A stretch of 64,000 nt of DNA from assembly GCF_002151125.1 (NCBI RefSeq), contig NZ_MDJZ01000017.1, positions 372,001 to 436,000 of the forward strand. The letters are read 5' to 3'. The translations under genes were made by a program, and so were the position numbers. Numbering within the stretch: the stretch's first letter is position 1; each line of letters starts with the position of its first letter. Origin of the DNA: Clavibacter michiganensis (GTDB lineage: Bacteria; Actinomycetota; Actinomycetes; Actinomycetales; Microbacteriaceae). Positions 48,136 through 57,314 of the stretch are shown one piece after another. The notes beneath the pieces were generated by a model, which made no database searches, was not told the origin of the DNA, and saw only the letters and a list, made by a program, of their open reading frames with translations.

Positions 48136-49632
48136 ATGCCGCACCGCCCCCGGATCGTCTCGCTCGGCATGTCGCTGGAGGCGAGCGTGTACTCGCCCGC
48201 CGTGACCCGCGTCGACCAGTTCGTGCGCACCGAGGGCGACGCGTACCTCGCCCGCTACCCGTTCCTCGCGCCCGGATCCCCGCTCCGTGAGCGCACCGAC
48301 TGGACGGCGCTGCCGCACTTCCGCGCGATCCCCGGCGGCCCCGTCCCGGCCGACGACCACCGCGCGATCGTCGACGACCTCCTCGGCGCGCTCGAGCGGA
48401 CGCTGCGCGAGGACGGCCCGGTCGACGGCGTGCTCTACGACGTGCACGGCGCGATGAGCGTGATCGGCACGGACGACCCCGAGGGCGTGCTGGCCGGCCG
48501 GATCCGCACGCTCGTCGGCCCCGACGCGATCGTCTCGGCGACCATGGACCTGCACGGGAACGTCACGCCGCTGCTCGCGAGCTCGGTCGACCTCATCACC
48601 TGCTACCGCCTCGCGCCGCACGAGGACGCGCTCGAGACCGTGGAGCGCGCGGTGCGGAACCTCGTCGACCGGCTGACGGGGCCGAGGCGTCGGGAACCGG
48701 TGGCGACCGCGTGGGTGCCCGTGCCGATCCTGCTGCCGGGCGAGAAGACCAGCACGCGCGACGAGCCGGCGAAGGGGCTGTACGGGCGGATCCCGGGGAT
48801 CACGGCGCGCGACGGCGTGATCGACGCGGGGATCTGGATCGGCTACGCGTGGGCCGACGAGCCGCGCAACCACGCGGCCGTGGTCGTAACCGGCGACGAC
48901 GCGGAGGTCGTCGCGGCGTCCGCCGAGGATCTGGCCGCCGAGCTCTGGCGCGTGCGCGACGACTTCGCCTTCGTGGCGCCCGTCGGCACGCTCGACGAGT
49001 GCCTCGACCGGGCCGTCGCGAGCGCCGCGCGGCCGTTCTTCGTGAGCGACTCGGGCGACAACCCCACGGCCGGCGGCGCGGGCGACGCCACGGGCACCCT
49101 GCGCGCGCTGCTCGCGCGGCCGGAGATCGCGTCGGGCGCGGTCGAGGCGGTCTACGCGTCGATCCCGGATCCGGGTGCCGTCGCCGCGTGCGTCGCGGCC
49201 GGCGTCGGGGGGCGCGTCGACGTGCGGGCGGGCGCGCTCGTCGACGACACGGTGGCGCCGCCCGCCGAGATCCGCGGCACGGTCGAGCACATCGCCGAGG
49301 GGGATCCCGCGGCCGACGTGGAGGCGGTGGTGCGCGTGGGCGGCCTGCGCGTGATCCTCACGGCCCGGCGGAAGCCGTACCACCTGGAGGCGGACTTCAC
49401 GCGGAACGGCATCGACGCGAGGGCCGCCGACCTCGTGGTCGTGAAGATCGGCTACCTCGAGCCCGAGCTGCACGCGATGGCGGCCGACTGGATGATGGCG
49501 CTCACGCCCGGCGGCGTCGACCAGGACCTCGCGCGGCTGCCCCACCACCGCATCGTCCGGCCGATGGTGCCGTTCGACGAGGTGACGGGGACGCCCGATC
49601 TCTCCGCCCGCATGATGACGCGCCCGATCTGA
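48136..49632 (+). CDS. M81 family metallopeptidase (MlrC-like)
   Basis: A 498-residue M81 protein. The predicted zinc ligands are Asp138 and His140 (MDLHGN) and His162 (PHED), with the same spacing as Asp167/His169/His191 of MlrC (microcystinase C). The N-terminal DVHGAMSVIGTDDPEG and the middle SDSGDNPTAGGAGD motifs are also typical. MlrC cleaves linear peptides containing unusual residues; most family members have no known substrate. No signal peptide is seen, so it acts in the cytoplasm. It lies between a sugar-oxidising gene pair and a ROK/ABC operon. A GGAAGGG site precedes the ATG. Confidence 0.87.
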   Translation: MPHRPRIVSLGMSLEASVYSPAVTRVDQFVRTEGDAYLARYPFLAPGSPLRERTDWTALPHFRAIPGGPVPADDHRAIVDDLLGALERTLREDGPVDGVLYDVHGAMSVIGTDDPEGVLAGRIRTLVGPDAIVSATMDLHGNVTPLLASSVDLITCYRLAPHEDALETVERAVRNLVDRLTGPRRREPVATAWVPVPILLPGEKTSTRDEPAKGLYGRIPGITARDGVIDAGIWIGYAWADEPRNHAAVVVTGDDAEVVAASAEDLAAELWRVRDDFAFVAPVGTLDECLDRAVASAARPFFVSDSGDNPTAGGAGDATGTLRALLARPEIASGAVEAVYASIPDPGAVAACVAAGVGGRVDVRAGALVDDTVAPPAEIRGTVEHIAEGDPAADVEAVVRVGGLRVILTARRKPYHLEADFTRNGIDARAADLVVVKIGYLEPELHAMAADWMMALTPGGVDQDLARLPHHRIVRPMVPFDEVTGTPDLSARMMTRPI

Positions 49633-49650
49633 CGGCGCGGGACGCGGGGC

Positions 49651-50937
49651 TCAGTACAGCCGCGCCAGCGCCCGCCGCAGGCACAGCTGCCCGATGCCGA
49701 GCACGCCCGCGTCCACGCCGGCCTCGCTCTGCTGGATCCGCAGCGTCGTCGTCGCGAGCGGGTGGCAGCTCTCGTAGAGCTGCGAGCGGATGGCGGCGAC
49801 GAACGGCTCGACGGTCGACAGCATCCCGCCGATGACCACCACCTCCGGGTTGAAGAAGTTGACGACCGCGGCGAGGGTGTCGCCGACCGTGCGCCCCGCC
49901 TGGCGCAGCTGCGTGGTCGCGCGCGCGTCGCCGTCGTGGGCGAGCCGCACGGCGTCGGGCAGGTCACGCACGGGGGCTCCCGCCGCGCGCAGCCCCGCGA
50001 CGACGCCCGCGGCGCCGACCACCGTCTCCAGGCACCCGCTGTTGCCGCAGTTGCACGGGATCCCCGCCGCCGCCGCGACACGCACGTGCGCGATGTCGCC
50101 CGCCAGCGCGGTGGCGCCGCGGTACACGTGGCCGTTGATGACGATGCCGCAGCCGACGGACGCGCCCGCCTTGAGGAACAGCATGCTGCCCACCCGCACG
50201 CGGGATCCGGCGGCCCGGCGGTCGAGGGTGGCGTGCTCGCCGAGGCCCATCATGTTGGCGTCGTTGTCGACCACGGCGACGGCGTCGAACTCGTCCGCGA
50301 GCCAGCCGACGACGTCGAAGCGGTGCCAGCCGGGCATCGAGGCGGGCGACTCGACCATGCCGCGCGCGGTGTCGACCGGGCCCGGCAGGCACATGCCGAC
50401 GCCGCGGACGACGGGGTCCCCGGACTCCGCGACGAGCGCCCGCAGCGCCGTGGCGACCAGCGCGAGCACGCCGAGCGGGCCGGCGCCGATGTCGATGGGG
50501 ATGGTGCGCGCGTCGACGATGGTGCCGGACATGCTGAGGAGCGCGAGCCGGGCGTGGCTGCGTCCGAGGTCGGCGGCGAGCATCACGCCCGCGTCGTCGC
50601 GCAGGTGCAGCACGCGCGGGCGGCGGCCGCCCGTCGGGTCGCCGGATCCGCGCTCCTCGACGAGGCCGGAGCGCAGCAGCTGCGTGATCTTCCCCGTGAT
50701 CGTCGACGGGGGCAGCCCGAGGGTGCGGGCGAGGTCGGCGCGGTTCGTGGCCGAGCCCGTGGCGATCATGTAGAGCAGCGCCGACGCGGTCTCCCCGGCG
50801 ATCTCGCTGTCGGGGACCTGGCGGCGGATCCGCGGCGGCGGCGGGGGCAGGCGGCCTCCGCCGAGCAGGCGCTCGGGCGGGCGCGCGGCGGGTGGTCCGG
50901 GCGGACCCGGCGGACCCGTCGGCGGCGGGACGGTCAT
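49651..50937 (-). CDS. ROK-family transcriptional regulator
   Basis: A 428-residue ROK repressor. A Pro-rich N-terminus (residues 1-40) is followed by a winged helix (about 47-97, NRADLARTLGLPPSTITGKI) and a ROK sugar-binding domain with the zinc motif CNCGNSGCLE. ROK regulators repress sugar uptake and catabolic genes and are released by a sugar or sugar phosphate. The ATG at 50937 overlaps the kinase gene stop by four bases. It is the last gene of the importer operon and probably controls it. Confidence 0.88.
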   Translation of the reverse strand: MTVPPPTGPPGPPGPPAARPPERLLGGGRLPPPPPRIRRQVPDSEIAGETASALLYMIATGSATNRADLARTLGLPPSTITGKITQLLRSGLVEERGSGDPTGGRRPRVLHLRDDAGVMLAADLGRSHARLALLSMSGTIVDARTIPIDIGAGPLGVLALVATALRALVAESGDPVVRGVGMCLPGPVDTARGMVESPASMPGWHRFDVVGWLADEFDAVAVVDNDANMMGLGEHATLDRRAAGSRVRVGSMLFLKAGASVGCGIVINGHVYRGATALAGDIAHVRVAAAAGIPCNCGNSGCLETVVGAAGVVAGLRAAGAPVRDLPDAVRLAHDGDARATTQLRQAGRTVGDTLAAVVNFFNPEVVVIGGMLSTVEPFVAAIRSQLYESCHPLATTTLRIQQSEAGVDAGVLGIGQLCLRRALARLY

Positions 50938-51953
50938 CCGCCGACGACCGGCGCGGCGGCCGCGCTCGCGAGGGACGCGGGCACGGCGGCGTCGCCGTCG
51001 GCCGCCTCCGGAAGGCGCCCGGCGATGAGCGCCGACGCGATGACGCCGGCCTGCCCGCCGAAGCGCGCGGCCACCACGAGCGGGCGGCGCTGGAACGTGA
51101 GGAGGGAGTCGAGCCGCTCGCGCAGCGGCCCGAGGAGCTGCTCGCCCGCGCGGGACAGCCCGCCGGCGACCACGACGACCTCGGGGGAGAGGATCGCCGT
51201 CAGCTGCGCGAAGGCGAGCGCCAGCGCGTCGATGCACGCGTCGACGACCCGCTGCGCGACGGGATCCCCGTCGGCCGCGGCCCGGAACACGCGCGCCGAC
51301 CCGCCCTCGGCGCTCGCGCTCCCGGTCGCGCGGGCGTACGCGCGGGCCACGCCCTGGGCCGAGGCGACGGTCTCGAGGCAGCCGGATCCGCCGCACGCGC
51401 AGCGGACGCCCGCGTCGGATCCCACGGGCGTCGTGCGCATGTGCCCGAGCTCGGCGCCGCGGCCGCCCGCCGTGTAGAGCCGGCCGTCGACGAAGACGGC
51501 CGCGCCGATCCCCGTGCCGATCGACACCACGACGGCGTCGCGGGCGCCGCGGGCCGCGCCCATCTCGAACTCGGCGACCCCGGCGCCGCGCGCGTCGTTG
51601 CCGAACGCGACCGGCAGCCCGGTGGCGTCGGCCAGCAGGTCGCGCATGGGCACCTCGCGGAGTCCCACGTGCTCGGCGAGCACGACCACGCCGCGGTCGT
51701 CGTCGACGACGCCGGCCACGTGCACGCCGATCGCGGCGGGCGCGGCCCGCGGGTGGTCGCGCGCGGCGTCCGCGACGGCCGAGGCGAGCGCGGCGACCAG
51801 CGCGTCGGCGTCATGGGTGGGCGTGCGGATCGAGCGGGTCTCGACGACCTCGCCGCGCGCGTCGACGACGGCGATCTTGACGTCCGTGCCGCCGATGTCG
51901 AACGCGATGACCGGCCGGGCGACCCGCAGCTCGAGCCGCGGGAGGTCCGTCAC
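50934..51953 (-). CDS. ROK-family sugar kinase
   Basis: A 339-residue ROK kinase. The N-terminal phosphate-binding motif reads AFDIGGTDVKIAVV, the ATP/sugar motif VSIGTGIGAAVFVDG, and the zinc-binding CACGGSGCLE follows. ROK kinases phosphorylate hexoses or amino-hexoses such as glucose, GlcNAc or ManNAc. It has no DNA-binding domain, unlike the neighbouring ROK protein. It starts at GTG 51953 overlapping the permease stop, consistent with phosphorylation of the imported sugar. Confidence 0.88.
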   Translation of the reverse strand: MTDLPRLELRVARPVIAFDIGGTDVKIAVVDARGEVVETRSIRTPTHDADALVAALASAVADAARDHPRAAPAAIGVHVAGVVDDDRGVVVLAEHVGLREVPMRDLLADATGLPVAFGNDARGAGVAEFEMGAARGARDAVVVSIGTGIGAAVFVDGRLYTAGGRGAELGHMRTTPVGSDAGVRCACGGSGCLETVASAQGVARAYARATGSASAEGGSARVFRAAADGDPVAQRVVDACIDALALAFAQLTAILSPEVVVVAGGLSRAGEQLLGPLRERLDSLLTFQRRPLVVAARFGGQAGVIASALIAGRLPEAADGDAAVPASLASAAAAPVVGG

Positions 51954-52885
51954 TTGACCGCGCCCGCGGTGAGGCCCGTCGCCATGCGCTTCTGCACGAT
52001 GAGGAAGAGGATCACCACGGGGAGCGCCATGAGCGTCGATCCTGCCATGATGCCGCCCCAGTCGGTCTCCTGCATCTGGCCCCGGAAGCCCTGCAACCAG
52101 AGCGGCAGCGTGCGGCTGTCGTCGGCGGAGAGCGTCACGAGCGCGAGCGTGTACTCGTTCCAGGCGGCCAGGAAGCTGAAGATGCTGGAGGCGACGAGGC
52201 CGGATCCGAGCAGCGGCAGCGTCACCCGGCGGAACGCGCCGACGCGGCTGCAGCCGTCGAGCATGGCGGCCTCCTCGAGCTCCACGGGGATCCCGTCGAC
52301 GAAGCCCTTGAGCACCCAGATCGTGAACGGCACGTTGGCGGCGAGGTACAGGATGCTCAGGCCGAGCACCGAGTTGAGCAGGCCCCAGCCGTCGAGCATG
52401 CGGTACTGCGAGATGAAGAGCGCCTCCGCGGGGATCATCTGGATCACGAGCACGGCGACGATCATCGAGGTGCGCCCCCGGAAGCGGAACCGGCTGAGCG
52501 CGAACGCCGCGACCACGCCGAACGCGAGCGAGCCGGCCACGACGACGAGCGCGATGAGCGTGCTCATCCGCAGCGCCGACCAGAAGCGGCCGTCGCCCAG
52601 CACGCGCGCGAAGTGCTCGACCGTGCCGCCGAGGGGGATCCACGTGGGCGTGCGCGACGACAGCTGCTCGGAGGTGAGGAAGGCCGCGTCCACCATCCAG
52701 TAGACGGGGAACAGCCAGACCAGGCCGAACGCGATCGCCACGATGTCGAGCGCGACGCGGCCGGGGGAGCGGCGGCGGCGCGCGCGGGGGGCGCGGGAGG
52801 CGGGCGGCGCCCCGGCGGCCGACGCGGCGGGAGGCGCGGTGGCGGCGTCGGCGGCGGTCGTCGTGCGTGCGATGGTCGCGGTCAT
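51950..52885 (-). CDS. Carbohydrate ABC transporter permease (MalG-type)
   Basis: A 311-residue inner-membrane permease with six membrane segments and the EAA loop VELEEAAMLDGCSRVGAFRRVTLPLL, which docks the ATPase. It belongs to the CUT1 (MalG) class, which imports oligosaccharides or glycosides. The N-terminus has an Ala/Thr-rich cytoplasmic tail of about 40 residues. The ATG at 52885 overlaps the next permease by four bases. No ATPase gene is in the operon, so a shared MsiK-type ATPase is likely. Confidence 0.9.
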   Translation of the reverse strand: MTATIARTTTAADAATAPPAASAAGAPPASRAPRARRRRSPGRVALDIVAIAFGLVWLFPVYWMVDAAFLTSEQLSSRTPTWIPLGGTVEHFARVLGDGRFWSALRMSTLIALVVVAGSLAFGVVAAFALSRFRFRGRTSMIVAVLVIQMIPAEALFISQYRMLDGWGLLNSVLGLSILYLAANVPFTIWVLKGFVDGIPVELEEAAMLDGCSRVGAFRRVTLPLLGSGLVASSIFSFLAAWNEYTLALVTLSADDSRTLPLWLQGFRGQMQETDWGGIMAGSTLMALPVVILFLIVQKRMATGLTAGAVK

Positions 52886-53844
52886 CGGCCGTCCCCCTCG
52901 GTCAGGAGCGCTCGGATGTAGCGCCAGGTGAGCAGCAGGCTGACGGCGAGCATGACCATGGCGGCGGCCGAGGCGACGCCGTAGTTCCCGCCGGAGAGCC
53001 CGATCTGGTAGACGAACGTGCCGAGCACGTTCGTCTGGTCGGTGATGCCGCTGCTCTGCTGCAGGATGTGGATCTGCGTGAACACCCGCAGGTCCCAGAT
53101 CACCTGCAGCAGGCTCACGAGCAGGAGCACGGGGGCCACGGACGGCGCCACGATGTGCACGAAGCGCTGGCGGCCGTCGGCGCCGTCGAGCTGCGCGGCC
53201 TCCATCATCGACTCGTCGAGCTGCGTCACCGACGCGTAGACCATGAAGACCACGAGCGGCACGCTCATCCACGTGATGAGGAGGCCCGCCACGACGAAGA
53301 ACGTCACGGGGTCCGAGAGCCAGTTGTAGCCCACCATCCCCTCGGCGCCGAGCCGGCCGAGCACGTAGCCGACGACGCCGCTGCGCGGGTCGAACAGCAG
53401 CTGGAACACCTGCAGCGAGCTGAGCACGGGCATGGCCCAGGCCACGAGCATGACGATCTGCACGCTCACCGCGATCGACCGGCGCACCTGCGTCAAGAGC
53501 ATCGCGCCCGCCGTGCCGACCACCACCGTGGCGGCCGCGCACGCGAGGCAGAAGCCCACCGACCGGCCGAGCGAGGCCCAGAAGGCCGGATCCCCGAGCA
53601 CCTGCGCGTAGTTGTCGAGCCACACCAGCTCGGGCGCCTGCCCGAACTGCTGCGCGAGGCCGAAGCGCTGGAACGACATGATCACCTGCCGCGCCAGCGG
53701 GTAGCCGAGGCCGACCGCGACGATCGCCATGGCGGGCAGGACGAGCACCCACGCGAGCCGGCGCTCGGTCCGGGGGCTGCGCGGCGCCTCGAGCGCCGGC
53801 GCGGGCGACGGCGTGGAGGTGGACGTGCTGAGGACGGCGCTCAC
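52882..53844 (-). CDS. Sugar ABC transporter permease (MalF-type)
   Basis: A 320-residue CUT1 permease with six membrane segments and an EAA-like loop (LDESMMEAAQLDGADGRQRFVHIVAP). It forms the transport channel with the MalG-type partner encoded next. It follows the binding-protein gene by seven bases. Confidence 0.9.
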   Translation of the reverse strand: MSAVLSTSTSTPSPAPALEAPRSPRTERRLAWVLVLPAMAIVAVGLGYPLARQVIMSFQRFGLAQQFGQAPELVWLDNYAQVLGDPAFWASLGRSVGFCLACAAATVVVGTAGAMLLTQVRRSIAVSVQIVMLVAWAMPVLSSLQVFQLLFDPRSGVVGYVLGRLGAEGMVGYNWLSDPVTFFVVAGLLITWMSVPLVVFMVYASVTQLDESMMEAAQLDGADGRQRFVHIVAPSVAPVLLLVSLLQVIWDLRVFTQIHILQQSSGITDQTNVLGTFVYQIGLSGGNYGVASAAAMVMLAVSLLLTWRYIRALLTEGDGR

Positions 53845-53851
53845 GGGCGGA

Positions 53852-55138
53852 TCACGCCGGGCCGAGGAGGCTCGTGAGCTTGGCGTCCGCCGCGGAGGCG
53901 AGCGCGACGGTGTCGCCGCCGGCCGCGACCGCGACGTAGAAGTCGTCGATCACGCGCGCGCCCTCGACGAGCGCCCAGTTCTGCGCGGCGGGCGTGCCCA
54001 CCGAGTTGCGCACGGCCTCCGTGGTGAGGGTGGCGAGCTCGTCGCTGCCGAGCGCGGCGGCGTAGTCGAGGTTGCCGGGGACCCAGCCGCCCTGGGTGGC
54101 GAAGTACTCCTGGAACGGCTGGGAGAAGATCAGCCGCATGACCTCCTTGGCGAGGTCCTGGTTCTTGGAGCGGCCGGAGATGGCGACGTTGGATCCGCCC
54201 GCGAACGGGTGCCCGGCGTCGCCGCCCGCGGCCGACGGGAAGCCGAAGTAGCCGACGTTCCCGGCGTCGACGAGCGCCTGGTCGATGTTCGCCAGGTGCC
54301 AGTTGAAGCCGAAGAACATCGCGGTCTCGCCCGCGTTGAACGGCACCCACGGCTTCTCGGCGACCTCGCTGTCGGTGACGCCGCCCGCGGTGGATCCCGT
54401 CTCCCAGATCGTCTGCAGCGCCTGGAACGCCTTCTGGCTCTCGGGGCTGGAGAGCGAGCCCTTCCAGGTGTCGCCGTCCTGCTCGGCGAGGCGGCCGCCC
54501 TCGGTGAACTGCCACGCGAGCGCCGACTGCCACGAGATGCCGGGGAGGTACAGGCCCGAGAACGACGGGTCGTCCGCGTGCGCGGCCTGGAGGGTCGCGG
54601 CGGCGGCGGTGAGCTCGTCGACGGTCGTGGGGATCGCGACGCCCGCCTCCTGGAACATGTCCTTGCGGTAGAAGAACAGGCGGCTGCCCGCGTAGAAGGG
54701 CGCCGCGTACATCTGCCCGTCGTGCGAGCCGAGCTCCACGAGCGACTGCGTGAGGCTGGATCCGCCGAGCTCCTCCTTCATGTCCTCGAGGCTGGTGAGG
54801 GCCCCGACCGCGCAGAAGGTGGGGGCCTGCGTGTTGCCGAGCTCGATGATGTCGGGGGTGGAGTCGGCGCTCGCGAGCGAGGTCTGGAGCTTCGAGACGA
54901 TGCCGTCCCAGACCTGCAGCTCGATGGTGAGCGTGGATCCGGGGTGCTGCTCCTCGAACGTCCTCTTCAGCCAGTCGCGCGCGTCCTGGGAGACCGAGTC
55001 GGTCATCATCCAGACGCGGAGGTCGGCGGTGGCGGGGCCGCCACCGCCGCTGGATCCGGAGGCGCAGGCGGCGAGGAGCGCGGTGAGGCCGAAGGCCCCT
55101 CCCAGCCCGATGGCGGTGCGGCGGGTGATGTCGGCCAT
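53852..55138 (-). CDS. Extracellular sugar-binding lipoprotein of the ABC importer
   Basis: A 428-residue family 1 solute-binding protein. The signal peptide carries a lipobox (LLAACASGSS), so it is lipid-anchored. The mature part has the usual two-lobe pattern, with a QKAFQALQTIW stretch and EVMRLIFSQPFQEYFATQGGWVP near the C-terminus. It captures the sugar ligand for the two permeases encoded downstream. First gene of the operon, with the shared divergent region 55139-55297 upstream. Confidence 0.92.
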   Translation of the reverse strand: MADITRRTAIGLGGAFGLTALLAACASGSSGGGGPATADLRVWMMTDSVSQDARDWLKRTFEEQHPGSTLTIELQVWDGIVSKLQTSLASADSTPDIIELGNTQAPTFCAVGALTSLEDMKEELGGSSLTQSLVELGSHDGQMYAAPFYAGSRLFFYRKDMFQEAGVAIPTTVDELTAAAATLQAAHADDPSFSGLYLPGISWQSALAWQFTEGGRLAEQDGDTWKGSLSSPESQKAFQALQTIWETGSTAGGVTDSEVAEKPWVPFNAGETAMFFGFNWHLANIDQALVDAGNVGYFGFPSAAGGDAGHPFAGGSNVAISGRSKNQDLAKEVMRLIFSQPFQEYFATQGGWVPGNLDYAAALGSDELATLTTEAVRNSVGTPAAQNWALVEGARVIDDFYVAVAAGGDTVALASAADAKLTSLLGPA

Positions 55139-55221
55139 GACGGTGTCTCCTGGGGGTCGCGATGCGGGCGGCGGGTGGCACCCATGCTCCGAGCGCCGGG
55201 GCCCGCGCAGGCACGCGCCGT

Positions 55222-55248
55222 GTTAAATCGCGCTTGCATAAACATGTT
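55222..55248. promoter_or_regulatory. Possible operator/promoter region upstream of the ABC importer
   Basis: Within the 159-base divergent gap to cutC lies an A/T-rich patch including GTTAAATCG (55222-55230) and the palindrome AACATGTT (55241-55248). The first motif recurs inverted at 48021-48029. This is a candidate ROK-regulator site, not shown. Confidence 0.35.
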
Positions 55249-55297
55249 CTTCATCTGCGGCGCGGCCGGATCCGGGCGCCCGTGCTTGCATGGGCCC

Positions 55298-56050
55298 ATG
55301 CCGCGCCCCCTCGACCCGTCCCGTGCCCGACGCGTCGCGGTGGAGATCGCCGTGCAGGACGCCGCCTCCGCGCGCATCGCGGCGGCAGCGGGCGCCGACC
55401 GCGTCGAGCTGTGCTCCGCGCTCGCCGCGACGGGCGGCGTGACCCCGAGCATCGGGCTCGTCGAGAGCGCGGTGGCGACCGGGGTGCCCGTCCACGTCCT
55501 CGTGCGGCCGCGGTCCGGCGGGTTCGTGCACGACGCCGACGAGCGCGCGGTCATGCTGCGCGACGTGCGGGCGGCGCTCGCCGCGGGGGCCGCGGGCATC
55601 GTCTCGGGCGGGCTCACCGACGACGGGCGGGTCGACTGGGACCTCCTCGCGCGGCTCGTCGATGCGACCGGCGACGCGGTCCTCACGTTCCACCGGGCGA
55701 TCGACGCCGTCGACGACCGGCTCGAAGCCCTCGACGCGCTCCTCGCCGCGGGGGTCGGCCGCGTGCTCACGTCCGGCGGCGCGGAGCGGGCGGGCGACGG
55801 GGTGCCGGCGCTCGCGGAGCTGGTGGCGCGCGCGGACGGGCGGCTCGAGATCCAGGCCGGCGGGGGCGTGACGGTCGACGCGATCCCCGGGCTCGTGCGC
55901 GCGGGCGTCGACGCGATCCACCTCTCGGCCCGGCGGCGCGTGGTCGCGACGCGCGTGGGCCCGGGCGGCGGCGAGGCCGCGCACGACGCGACCGACGGGG
56001 AGCTCGTCGCGGCGGCGGTCGCGGCGGCGGCTCGCGCCTCGTCCGGGTGA
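55298..56050 (+). CDS. cutC: Copper homeostasis protein CutC family
   Basis: A 250-residue TIM-barrel protein with the family motifs VEIAVQDAASARIAAAAGADRVELCSAL, GGVTPSIGL, RPRSGGFVH and VLTSGGAERAGDGV. CutC was linked to copper tolerance in E. coli, but its biochemical role is unclear, and a link to sugar-related chemistry is possible from the fold. The ATG at 55298 is used. It is divergent from the importer operon. Confidence 0.9.
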   Translation: MPRPLDPSRARRVAVEIAVQDAASARIAAAAGADRVELCSALAATGGVTPSIGLVESAVATGVPVHVLVRPRSGGFVHDADERAVMLRDVRAALAAGAAGIVSGGLTDDGRVDWDLLARLVDATGDAVLTFHRAIDAVDDRLEALDALLAAGVGRVLTSGGAERAGDGVPALAELVARADGRLEIQAGGGVTVDAIPGLVRAGVDAIHLSARRRVVATRVGPGGGEAAHDATDGELVAAAVAAAARASSG

Positions 56051-56112
56051 TCCGTCGCCGGGCCCCGAAGTGGGGAGTACGGGCCGGCCTCGGCCGACCG
56101 CAGGCTGACCCC

Positions 56113-56733
56113 ATGAGGTCCCCCGCCGCGGTCGCGCCGCTGATCGTCGCCGTCGCCCTGCTCGGCGGATGCGCCGCGGGATCCGCCGACACCGCTCCCA
56201 TCTCCGCCCCCACCGCCCCGGAGCGCCCGGCCGATGAGTTGACCGCGCGGACCTTCGTCCTCGACAGCGGGCAGGGCGCGGAGCTGTGCCTGGGCGGCGT
56301 CGGCCAGTCCCTCCCGCCCACGTGCGGCGGCCCGCCCATCGAGGGGTGGGACTGGGCGGACGTCGACGACGAGGAGAGCCAGTCGGGCAGCACCTGGGGC
56401 GACTACGAGGTCTTCGGCACGTGGGACGGGACGACGTTCACCCTCACGCGCACGCCCGAGTCCTACGATCCACGGGCCCCGTCCACCGAGGCCCCCCTCC
56501 CCGAGCCGACACCGGGCGATCCCGGGAACGCCGAGGCGGTCGCCCGCGCCATCGAGGACTACGCGCGCCAGATGGGCACCCCCGACGGGCCGCTCTCGCT
56601 CGGCGAGTACCGGGGCCGCGCGTCGGTGCAGGTCATCCACGACGACGGCACGCGGCAGGCCGAGGCGGACGCCGAGTACGGCGAGGGCGTCGTCGAGGTC
56701 TGGTCGTCGCTCCGGCCCGCGGACGGCGGGTGA
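56113..56733 (+). CDS. Putative lipoprotein of unknown function
   Basis: A 206-residue protein with a clear lipoprotein signal (VALLGGCAAGS, Cys at about residue 20). The mature part is acidic and Pro/Thr-rich, with a small Cys pair (ELCLGGVGQSLPPTCGGPP). I do not recognise a family. It follows cutC by 62 bases on the same strand. Confidence 0.8.
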   Translation: MRSPAAVAPLIVAVALLGGCAAGSADTAPISAPTAPERPADELTARTFVLDSGQGAELCLGGVGQSLPPTCGGPPIEGWDWADVDDEESQSGSTWGDYEVFGTWDGTTFTLTRTPESYDPRAPSTEAPLPEPTPGDPGNAEAVARAIEDYARQMGTPDGPLSLGEYRGRASVQVIHDDGTRQAEADAEYGEGVVEVWSSLRPADGG

Positions 56734-56827
56734 TCCGCGGACGGCGGCGGATCACCTGCCGGGCGGGGCGGTCGGGTGTCCCGGTCGGGTGCCGTCGCGC
56801 GGACGGTCCATCACCGAGGATGGGGGC

Positions 56828-57211
56828 ATGACGCATCCTCCCGTGACCGACATCGCCGCCGAGCTCCGCGAGGTGACCGCGCACTGGACCCCGCGGGTCG
56901 TCGGGCGGGTGAACGACCAGTACGTGAAGGTCGCGAAGCTGCTCGGTGAGCTGACGTGGCACGCGCACGACGCCGAGGACGAGATGTTCCTCGTCGTCTC
57001 GGGTCGCCTGCGCATCCAGCTGCCCGACGACCAGGAGGTCGTGCTGGGTCCCGGCCAGTTCCATGTCGTGCCCCGCGGCGTGCAGCACAACCCGGTCGCG
57101 GACGAGGAGGTGGAGATCGTCCTGATCGAGACGGTCACCACCGCCCACACGGGCGACGTCATCGTGCCGGGGACGGTCCCGGTCGAGCGACAGGTGGGCG
57201 ACTTCCGCTGA
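56828..57211 (+). CDS. Cupin-domain protein
   Basis: A 127-residue single-domain cupin. The first motif reads ELTWHAHDAEDEMFLVVSG with His/His/Glu metal ligands, and the second GPGQFHVVPRGVQHNP supplies the last His. Small stand-alone cupins bind a metal and act in sugar, polyketide or stress metabolism; none can be assigned. The ATG at 56828 is preceded by a GATGGGGGC stretch, the likely ribosome-binding site. Confidence 0.87.
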   Translation: MTHPPVTDIAAELREVTAHWTPRVVGRVNDQYVKVAKLLGELTWHAHDAEDEMFLVVSGRLRIQLPDDQEVVLGPGQFHVVPRGVQHNPVADEEVEIVLIETVTTAHTGDVIVPGTVPVERQVGDFR

Positions 57212-57314
57212 TCCGTCCCGCTGCGCCGCGCAGAGCGGCGCGCGCGCCCGTGGCGGCGGGTAGCCGCCCCGGCCCCATCGCCGGCGGCCTCCGGTCCCGC
57301 CAGGGGTCGGCGCG

